Source: Rhodospirillaceae bacterium
Lineage (GTDB): Bacteria; Pseudomonadota; Alphaproteobacteria; UBA7985
Reading direction: 5' to 3'
Assembly (NCBI GenBank): GCA_002700865.1
Contig: PAFB01000003.1
Coordinates: 1 to 11,178 of the forward strand
Length of the DNA: 11,178 nt
Part shown: in pieces, positions 6,823-11,178 of the stretch
Position numbering within the stretch: position 1 is the stretch's first letter
Layout: each line of letters opens with the position of its first letter
Notes under the pieces: generated by a model
The model's input: the letters and a program-made list of their open reading frames with translations, nothing else
Database searches by the model: none
What the model was told of the DNA's origin: nothing
Program-made: the position numbers and the translations under genes

Positions 6823-7287
6823 TCAGGCCACTTCAACGATGGCTTCAATCTCAACAGCAACGCCCAAGGGCAGCGCTGCTGCCGAAACCGCGGCGCGGGC
6901 ATGGCGGCCTTTATCGCCGAAAACATCGACCATGAGGTCGGAAGCACCGTTGATGATTTTTGGCTGGTCCGTGTAGTCACCGGTTGAGTTCACGAAGCCG
7001 GTCAGCTTGACGACCTGCACCACGCGGTCAAGATCACCGTCCAGTGCCTTTTGCACCTGCGCGATGATCGCCAGCCCACACAGCCGCGCCGCAGCAGCGC
7101 CTTCCTCAACGCCCATATCATCCCCCAGCTTGCCCACAACGGGCTTGCCGTCGGCAAGAGCAATCTGACCAGAGACAAAGAGCAGGTTGCCGGACCGCGT
7201 TACGGGCACGTAGTTAGCGACGGGCGCGGTTGCTGGGGGCAGGGTGATGTTGAGTTCGTTCAAGCGGGAGTCGATGGTGCCGGGCAT
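6823..7287 (-). CDS. RidA-family (YjgF/YER057c/UK114) protein
   Basis: A 154-residue member of the RidA superfamily, which hydrolyses reactive enamine/imine intermediates such as 2-aminoacrylate. The conserved elements are GNLLFVSGQIALADGK (33-48), the central VVQVVKLTGFVNST (89-102) and the end RAAVSAAALPLGVAVEIEA (131-149). R131 aligns with the substrate-binding arginine of active RidA enzymes, and E147 lies in the conserved VEIEA strand. The sequence resembles the longer paralogue subgroup (about 150 residues) rather than the 128-residue archetype, so I give no gene symbol. I chose the ATG at 7285-7287 because family homology starts there; a longer in-frame start at 7416 would read through a terminator hairpin. 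The ribosome-binding site is weak (GGAA, 8 bases away). It is the first gene of the ridA-nth unit. Confidence 0.9.
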   Translation of the reverse strand: MPGTIDSRLNELNITLPPATAPVANYVPVTRSGNLLFVSGQIALADGKPVVGKLGDDMGVEEGAAAARLCGLAIIAQVQKALDGDLDRVVQVVKLTGFVNSTGDYTDQPKIINGASDLMVDVFGDKGRHARAAVSAAALPLGVAVEIEAIVEVA

Positions 7288-7354
7288 GGAGGGTTCCAAT
7301 TCGTTTACTGATGACAGAGTAACCGAAGTGGTAATGCGGACAGCGCTCGTGCGC

Positions 7355-7387
7355 AAAAAAAAAGGAGACGCAGAATTCTGCGTCTCC
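7355..7387 (-). terminator. Strong minus-strand intrinsic terminator without a gene behind it
   Basis: 7364-7387 is a perfect 24-base palindrome (half-site GGAGACGCAGAA, centre at GAATTC). Read on the minus strand it is followed at once by nine T (the A-run 7355-7363 of the plus strand). This is as good as an intrinsic terminator gets for minus-strand transcription. It ends 67 bases before the RidA-family start, so it stops RNA that comes from the 7388-7870 region, where no minus-strand gene is supported. Confidence 0.85.
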
Positions 7388-7499
7388 AGTCGGCTACATG
7401 AAGAGCTATCAAACAATCAGAGGCTCGCACTGAAAAAGGTACGGCACCAAAGACAGTCTGATCCACGCAACACCAGTGCCAACTTATGCGACTGGCACA
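7355..7499 (-). ncRNA. Candidate small RNA or attenuated leader of the ridA-nth unit
   Basis: If transcription starts near 7499 (downstream of the weak -10 at 7506-7511), the terminator at 7355-7387 would give an RNA of about 140 bases. It could fold as GTGCCA/TGGCAC (7492-7497 with 7475-7480) or, using the same central GGCAC, pair with GTGCC at 7442-7446. These two folds exclude each other, as in attenuators. The only reading frame inside it is a 27-codon ATG frame without a ribosome-binding site. This could be a stand-alone small RNA or a leader that controls read-through into the ridA-like gene. No known RNA family recognised. Confidence 0.3.
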
Positions 7500-7515
7500 T
7501 AAAAAATTATGCGAC
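7484..7515. repeat. 9-base direct repeat, 23 bases apart
   Basis: TTATGCGAC occurs at 7484-7492 and again at 7507-7515. The offset of 23 bases puts both copies on nearly the same face of the helix. The second copy includes the candidate minus-strand -10 (CATAAT on the minus strand), so a protein bound here could act as a repressor or activator of the divergent ridA-like and mdh units. The repeat is exact; the function is inferred. Confidence 0.4.
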
Positions 7516-7533
7516 CCGGGCCTAGTTTGTTGA
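7506..7533 (-). promoter_or_regulatory. Weak candidate minus-strand promoter
   Basis: On the minus strand, TCAACA (4 of 6 to TTGACA, plus coordinates 7528-7533) and CATAAT (5 of 6 to TATAAT, 7506-7511) are 16 bases apart. This would start RNA near 7499, ahead of the terminator at 7355-7387. The -35 is poor, so this is only a suggestion. Confidence 0.25.
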
Positions 7534-7870
7534 AATTGCATGTTTCTTTATTCCGATCGGCAAAACCCGCCTTAAATCTTTTTGAGACAGAGTAAATTAG
7601 ATTTCGCCTAAAGGGTTGGGTGAGGTTTTCCCATATTGGGAGAAAGGGGTCGCGAAAAGGTTACGCGATGCGAATCAGGGCCGCGCATCAAGTGACTTGC
7701 CACAGTCAAACCGCCGCTTTAGCAAAGGCTCAGATCTGCAAAAAATCGTCGCGCTTAGGCTGATTCGCGCTGTCACTCGAGAGAGACCGGCCGCAGGAGA
7801 AGCGGATCGCAAGGGCGACTGTACAGGCAAGGGGGACACCACCTCGTGCCTCACTGGAAAGGACACGGGA
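7516..7870 (+). other. Long leader/upstream region of mdh
   Basis: This 355-base stretch precedes mdh. It holds a hairpin TTTTCCCA/TGGGAGAA (7626-7633 with 7637-7644, one wobble, 3-base loop), a short stem GATGCG/CGCATC (7667-7672 with 7684-7689), and a good ribosome-binding site AAAGGA at 7858-7863, 7 bases before the mdh ATG. The only promoter-like pair is CTTAAA (7571-7576) with TAAATT (7594-7599) at 17 bases, which is weak. A frame in phase with mdh is open from 7601 but does not look like an MDH extension. No riboswitch class recognised. Confidence 0.5.
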
Positions 7871-8821
7871 ATGGCTCGGAACAAAATCGCTTTGGTTGGC
7901 GCGGGTAACATTGGCGGCACGCTGGCGCTGCTGGCAGGGATGAAGGACCTCGGGGACGTGGTTTTGCTGGATCTCGCCGAAGGTGTTGCCAAAGGTAAGG
8001 CATTGGACATCGCTGAAGCAGCACCGGTCGAAGGCTTTGATGCGACGATGACCGGCACCGCTGATTACGCTGAAATCGCGGGCGCCGACGTTGTGATCGT
8101 TACCGCTGGGGTCGCGCGCAAGCCGGGGATGAGCCGTGATGACCTGCTGGGTATCAATGTCAAAGTGATGAACGCGGTGGGTGCTGGAATCAAGGAACAT
8201 GCCCCCAATGCCTTCGTGATCTGTATCACTAACCCGCTCGATGCCATGGTGAAAGTACTGCAGGAAGCTTCTGGCTGTCCGGTGCAAAAGGTCGTTGGTA
8301 TGGCTGGGGTTCTGGACAGCGCACGGTTCCGCCACTTCCTCGCTGATGAAATGAATGTGTCGGTTGAGGACGTGTCAGCCTTTGTCCTCGGTGGTCATGG
8401 CGATACCATGGTTCCTGTCGTCAACTATACGACCGTTGCCGGCATTGACCTGCCCACGCTGATCAAAATGGGCTGGATCACCCAAGATCGCGTGGATGCT
8501 ATTGTTGATCGTACGCGCAAGGGCGGGGGTGAGATCGTCGCGCTTTTGGGCACGGGCTCAGCCTTCTACGCGCCAGCGTCTTCGGCCATTTCCATGGCGG
8601 AATCCTACCTCACGGACAAAAAGAGGCTGTTGCCCTGCGCGGCTATGCTGAGCGGCCAATACGGCGTTGATGGTATGTACGTCGGGGTTCCGGTCATCAT
8701 CGGCGCAGAGGGTGTTGAGCGGATTGTTGAGCTGCCGTTGACCGATCAGGAAACGGAAATGTTCAACCAATCTGTTGACGCGGTTAAAGGGCTGAACGAC
8801 GCCGTCGCTGCTCTGGCCTAG
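7871..8821 (+). CDS. mdh: Malate dehydrogenase (NAD-dependent, LDH-like type)
   Basis: A 316-residue enzyme that oxidises malate to oxaloacetate with NAD in the TCA cycle. The Rossmann motif GAGNIGG is at residues 10-16, and D34 at the end of the second strand binds the NAD ribose. Substrate-binding residues are R83 (in VARKPGMSR, the arginine that marks malate over lactate), R89, N121 (ITNPLD) and R152. The catalytic pair is D149 (GVLDSARF) and H176 (GGHGDTMVP). It belongs to the LDH-like, usually tetrameric MDH group common in alphaproteobacteria, not the E. coli type. I chose the ATG at 7871 because the family begins MARNKIALVGAGN and AAAGGA lies 7 bases upstream; an in-frame TTG at 7616 would add 85 unrelated residues. 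sucC-sucD follow after 254 bases on the same strand, a common TCA-cycle cluster. Confidence 0.97.
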   Translation: MARNKIALVGAGNIGGTLALLAGMKDLGDVVLLDLAEGVAKGKALDIAEAAPVEGFDATMTGTADYAEIAGADVVIVTAGVARKPGMSRDDLLGINVKVMNAVGAGIKEHAPNAFVICITNPLDAMVKVLQEASGCPVQKVVGMAGVLDSARFRHFLADEMNVSVEDVSAFVLGGHGDTMVPVVNYTTVAGIDLPTLIKMGWITQDRVDAIVDRTRKGGGEIVALLGTGSAFYAPASSAISMAESYLTDKKRLLPCAAMLSGQYGVDGMYVGVPVIIGAEGVERIVELPLTDQETEMFNQSVDAVKGLNDAVAALA

Positions 8822-8862
8822 CGTCTTTTCTCCCTATTTCGACCTGACACATCCACACCGTA

Positions 8863-8897
8863 GCAGCGCCAGAGGCCCCAAGCCGATAAGGCGCTGC
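8863..8897 (+). other. Hairpin in the mdh-sucC spacer
   Basis: GCAGCGCC (8863-8870) and GGCGCTGC (8890-8897) are perfect 8-base inverted repeats; inside the 19-base loop GGC/GCC can add a small inner stem. It begins 41 bases after the mdh stop. With no T-run it should not terminate by itself, but could stabilise the mdh 3' end or set the mdh-to-sucC ratio through processing (inference). Confidence 0.5.
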
Positions 8898-8930
8898 GCC
8901 CATTCGCTTCGCGCGTTACCGATAAGCACT

Positions 8931-8973
8931 GCATGCGCATTGACCCCTCTCCGTTCGGGCGTATTGTGCATGC
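8931..8973 (+). other. Second hairpin in the mdh-sucC spacer
   Basis: GCATGCGCA (8931-8939) pairs with TGTGCATGC (8965-8973) over 9 bases with one G-U wobble, loop 25. No T-run follows. The 5' arm contains the ATG (8933) of the small candidate frame described below, so the structure could hide that start. Confidence 0.4.
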
Positions 8974-9079
8974 GACTTCGGATGATCAAGACGCGACGCC
9001 TGTGCGCGGGTGGCTGTGGCTTGAGATCGACCCGCCACCGGGCAAAGCACCACCAGACGAGGAGCCTTCCATTCAATGA
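8933..9079 (+). CDS. Candidate 48-codon ORF overlapping the sucC start
   Basis: The frame runs from ATG 8933 to a TGA at 9077-9079 that overlaps the sucC ATG (9076-9078) as ATGA, the arrangement of translationally coupled genes. The predicted peptide starts MRIDPSPFGRIVHAT, has a Trp pair in RGWLWLEIDPPP, and ends in an acidic, proline-rich tail. The frame is open upstream to 8864. Against it: no ribosome-binding site before the ATG, the start lies inside a hairpin arm, and the opposite strand is also open here. I do not recognise the peptide. It may be real, a coupling leader for sucC, or chance. Confidence 0.25.
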   Translation: MRIDPSPFGRIVHATSDDQDATPVRGWLWLEIDPPPGKAPPDEEPSIQ

Positions 9080-10278
9080 ATATCCATGAGTATCAGGGCA
9101 AGGAACTGCTCAAAGAGTACGGCGTTGCTGTGCTTGAGGGCGGCGTCGCCTTTACGCCTGACGAGGCCGTTGCCGCGGCCGAAAAACTCGGCGGCCCCAT
9201 CTATGTCGTGAAATCACAGATTCACGCAGGTGGGCGCGGTGCCGGTCACTTCGTCAACGACCCGCAGCGTGAAACCGGCGGTGGCGTTCGGGTGGTAAAA
9301 TCCGTGGCAGAGGTCAAAGCCGCCGCTGACTTTATGCTCGGAAACACGCTGGTCACGAAACAGACCGGGCCTGATGGTAAAGAAGTCAAGCGACTGTATA
9401 TCGAAGACGGCTGTGACATTGCCCGCGAGCTCTACCTGTCCTTTCTCGTAGACCGTGTCAGCTCCCGCGCGACCATCGTTGCCTCCACCGAAGGCGGTAT
9501 GGATATCGAGACGGTGGCTGAGGAGACTCCAGAGAAAATCATGCAGGTTGATATTGACCCTGCAACCGGAATTCAGGGCCACCACGCCCGGTCGATTGCC
9601 TTTGGGCTGGGACTGGAGGGCGCCCTGGTGAAGTCGGCGACGAAGTTTCTGTTCGCCATGTACCGGGCCTTCACCGAGCTTGATTGTGCCATGGTTGAGG
9701 TGAACCCGCTGGTGGTCACTGGCGCAGGGGACATGGTGGCACTGGACGCTAAAGTCGGCTTTGACGACAACGCTCTGTACCGCCACAAGGATGTTGAAGC
9801 CCTGCGCGACGAGGATGAGGAGGATGCCTCAGAGCTCGAAGCGGCGCAGTGGGATTTGAACTACGTGAAACTCGACGGCGAAATTGGCTGCATGGTCAAT
9901 GGTGCAGGTTTGGCGATGGCAACCATGGACATCATCAAGCTCTATGGCTCCGAACCTGCCAACTTCCTCGACGTCGGCGGCGGCGCGACGGAAGAACGGG
10001 TGACGGCCGCGTTCAAGATCATTCTCTCCGATCCGAACGTGAAGGGCATTCTGGTCAATATCTTCGGCGGCATCATGAAATGCGACATTATCGCCAGCGG
10101 CGTTGTGGCTGCAGCGCGTGAAACCAGCCTTTCAGTGCCGCTGGTCGTGCGGCTGGAAGGGACCAACGTGGACAAGGGCAAGGAAATCATGGCGAATTCT
10201 GGCCTGACCATCATCCCTGCTGACAATCTTGCCGACGCTGCGGACAAGATAACCCAAGCTGTGAAGGAGGCTGCGTAG
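9076..10278 (+). CDS. sucC: Succinyl-CoA synthetase (ADP-forming) beta subunit
   Basis: A 400-residue ATP-grasp subunit of the TCA-cycle enzyme that converts succinyl-CoA to succinate and makes a nucleoside triphosphate. It begins MNIHEYQGKELL, typical of the family. The ATP-grasp fold shows K46 in VVKSQIHAGGRGAGHF (44-59); the Mg-binding residues are N210 (MVEVNPLV) and D224 (ALDAKVGFDDNA). The C-terminal ligase domain carries NFLDVGGGA (296-304) and the glycine-rich NIFGGI (328-333). The length fits alphaproteobacterial SucC, slightly above E. coli (388). GAGGAG at 9059-9064 is 11 bases from the ATG, a little far, and the start overlaps the stop of a small upstream frame. Adenine or guanine nucleotide preference cannot be decided by eye. 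Confidence 0.97.
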   Translation: MNIHEYQGKELLKEYGVAVLEGGVAFTPDEAVAAAEKLGGPIYVVKSQIHAGGRGAGHFVNDPQRETGGGVRVVKSVAEVKAAADFMLGNTLVTKQTGPDGKEVKRLYIEDGCDIARELYLSFLVDRVSSRATIVASTEGGMDIETVAEETPEKIMQVDIDPATGIQGHHARSIAFGLGLEGALVKSATKFLFAMYRAFTELDCAMVEVNPLVVTGAGDMVALDAKVGFDDNALYRHKDVEALRDEDEEDASELEAAQWDLNYVKLDGEIGCMVNGAGLAMATMDIIKLYGSEPANFLDVGGGATEERVTAAFKIILSDPNVKGILVNIFGGIMKCDIIASGVVAAARETSLSVPLVVRLEGTNVDKGKEIMANSGLTIIPADNLADAADKITQAVKEAA

Positions 10279-10279
10279 C

Positions 10280-11152
10280 ATGGCCGTTCTCGTAGACAAA
10301 AATACGCGCGTCATCACACAGGGTTTCACCGGCTCTCAAGGCACGTTCCACTCCGAACAAGCGCTGGCTTACGGCACGAAGGTTGTCGGCGGTGTAACCC
10401 CGGGTAAGGGCGGTCAAACGCACCTCAACCTGCCGGTATTCAACACGGTTGCCGAGGCCCGGCACGTGACAGAGGCCAATGCCTCCGTGATCTACGTGCC
10501 GCCGCCCTTCGCAGCGGACTCCATCCTGGAAGCCATTGATGCGGAGATCGAGTTGGTTGTCTGCATCACCGAGGGCATTCCGGTTCTGGACATGGTTAAG
10601 GTAAAGCGGGCGCTGTCCGGCTCCAAAACCCGCCTGATCGGTCCAAACTGCCCCGGCGTGATCACGCCCGACGAATGCAAAATCGGCATTATGCCGGGAC
10701 ACATTCACCAGCGCGGCAAAATCGGTATCGTTTCGCGGTCCGGGACGTTGACTTATGAAGCTGTGGCCCAGACCACAGCCGCGGGCTTGGGGCAATCGAC
10801 CTGTATCGGGATCGGCGGCGACCCGGTGAATGGCACGAACTTCATCGACTGTCTGGAGCTGTTCTTACAGGATGACGAGACCGCTGGAATCATCATGATC
10901 GGTGAAATCGGTGGATCGGCTGAAGAAGAAGCGGCGGCGTTCTATGCAGCTCAGCCGAACAAGAAGCCGATTGTTGGCTTTATCGCCGGTGTTTCTGCGC
11001 CTCCCGGAAAGCGGATGGGCCATGCTGGCGCGATCATCGCGGGCGGCAAAGGCGACGCTGGCTCAAAGATTGAAGCCATGAAGTCCGCTGGTTATGTCGT
11101 TTCCGATAGCCCTGCTGGGCTGGGTGAGGCGATGATCAAGGCGCTCGGCTAA
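10280..11152 (+). CDS. sucD: Succinyl-CoA synthetase alpha subunit
   Basis: A 290-residue subunit that binds CoA and carries the phospho-histidine intermediate. It starts MAVLVDKNTRVITQGFTG; the CoA-binding turn GFTGSQGTFHSEQ is at 15-27, IYVPPPFAA at 71-79 and GPNCPGVI at 121-128. The active-site histidine is H248 in KRMGHAGAIIAGG (244-256), and E210 (IGEIGG) corresponds to the glutamate that supports it in E. coli (E208). The start lies one base after the sucC stop, with AAGGAGG at 10264-10270, inside the end of sucC and 9 bases from the ATG, so the two subunits are made from one mRNA in matched amounts. Only 26 bases follow in the window; sucA often comes next in relatives. Confidence 0.98.
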   Translation: MAVLVDKNTRVITQGFTGSQGTFHSEQALAYGTKVVGGVTPGKGGQTHLNLPVFNTVAEARHVTEANASVIYVPPPFAADSILEAIDAEIELVVCITEGIPVLDMVKVKRALSGSKTRLIGPNCPGVITPDECKIGIMPGHIHQRGKIGIVSRSGTLTYEAVAQTTAAGLGQSTCIGIGGDPVNGTNFIDCLELFLQDDETAGIIMIGEIGGSAEEEAAAFYAAQPNKKPIVGFIAGVSAPPGKRMGHAGAIIAGGKGDAGSKIEAMKSAGYVVSDSPAGLGEAMIKALG

Positions 11153-11178
11153 GGCACCTTAAGGTCCTGATGCAGAAC
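11153..11178 (+). other. Start of the region after sucD
   Basis: Only 26 bases remain. They contain the 10-base palindrome ACCTTAAGGT (11156-11165) and no start codon with a ribosome-binding site before it. There is no terminator in view, so the operon may continue. Confidence 0.4.

Noticed and set aside
7288..7416. Longer start for the RidA-family gene
   Set aside because: The extra 43 residues would be encoded across the palindrome and T-run of a terminator and have no family similarity.
7417..7500. 27-codon minus-strand frame within the candidate small RNA
   Set aside because: No ribosome-binding site before the ATG and no protein-like features; kept only as a remark in the ncRNA entry.
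7616..7870. 85-residue N-terminal extension of malate dehydrogenase
   Set aside because: TTG start without a ribosome-binding site, composition unlike MDH; the ATG at 7871 has AAAGGA at the right distance and matches the family N-terminus.
7730..8335. 201-codon minus-strand frame opposite mdh
   Set aside because: It lies antisense to the conserved MDH coding sequence, has no ribosome-binding site and no recognisable domain; a shadow frame.
8834..9076. 80-codon minus-strand frame in the mdh-sucC spacer
   Set aside because: No ribosome-binding site and the start lies opposite the sucC start; composition (Arg/Trp-rich) is typical of an antisense frame.
9214..9786. 190-codon minus-strand frame opposite sucC
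   Set aside because: Antisense to a highly conserved gene in a GC-rich codon context; typical shadow frame.

Overview
This window looks like a stretch of chromosomal core genome from an alphaproteobacterium. The signs are the order mdh-sucC-sucD, an LDH-like malate dehydrogenase that starts MARNKIALVGAGNIGG, a clpS-clpA pair with short ribosome-binding sites, and a FemAB-like/COG3146 acyltransferase. I cannot name a genus. I see no insertion sequence, prophage, CRISPR array, tRNA or rRNA.

Layout. (1) 1-499, minus strand: the N-terminal two thirds of an OmpR/PhoB-type response regulator, cut by the window edge. Between it and a divergent small secreted protein of unknown function (769-1116) lies a spacer with two dyad elements (517-538 and 561-610). 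(2) 1117-1547: a 431-base gap with one long unexplained hairpin (1210-1252). (3) 1548-4244: clpS and clpA, the N-degron adaptor and its AAA+ unfoldase, ending in a strong intrinsic terminator (4294-4331). (4) 4437-4799: a Mpo1-like (DUF962) membrane protein with its own good sigma70-type promoter. It meets the convergent minus-strand block at a double hairpin. (5) Minus strand, read from right to left: a RidA-family protein (6823-7287), nth (6101-6817, 5 bases behind it) and a FemAB-like N-acyltransferase (4833-6002), probably one transcription unit. (6) 7288-7870: a 583-base divergent region. It holds a near-perfect minus-strand intrinsic terminator (7355-7387) with no recognisable gene behind it, a 9-base direct repeat, and the long leader of mdh. 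(7) Plus strand: mdh (7871-8821), a 254-base structured spacer, then sucC and sucD one base apart. The sucAB/lpd genes that often follow are outside the window.

How the genes fit together: mdh, sucC and sucD supply TCA-cycle steps (succinyl-CoA to succinate, malate to oxaloacetate). ClpS and ClpA feed N-degron and other substrates to ClpP, which is encoded elsewhere. RidA clears reactive enamine/imine intermediates and Nth repairs oxidised pyrimidines, so the minus-strand block has a loose damage-control theme (inference).

I find no clear new multi-gene system. The parts most worth following up are non-coding: the orphan terminator and possible small RNA or attenuator ahead of the ridA-like gene, the 1210-1252 hairpin, and the mdh-sucC spacer with two hairpins and a 48-codon ORF whose stop overlaps the sucC start.
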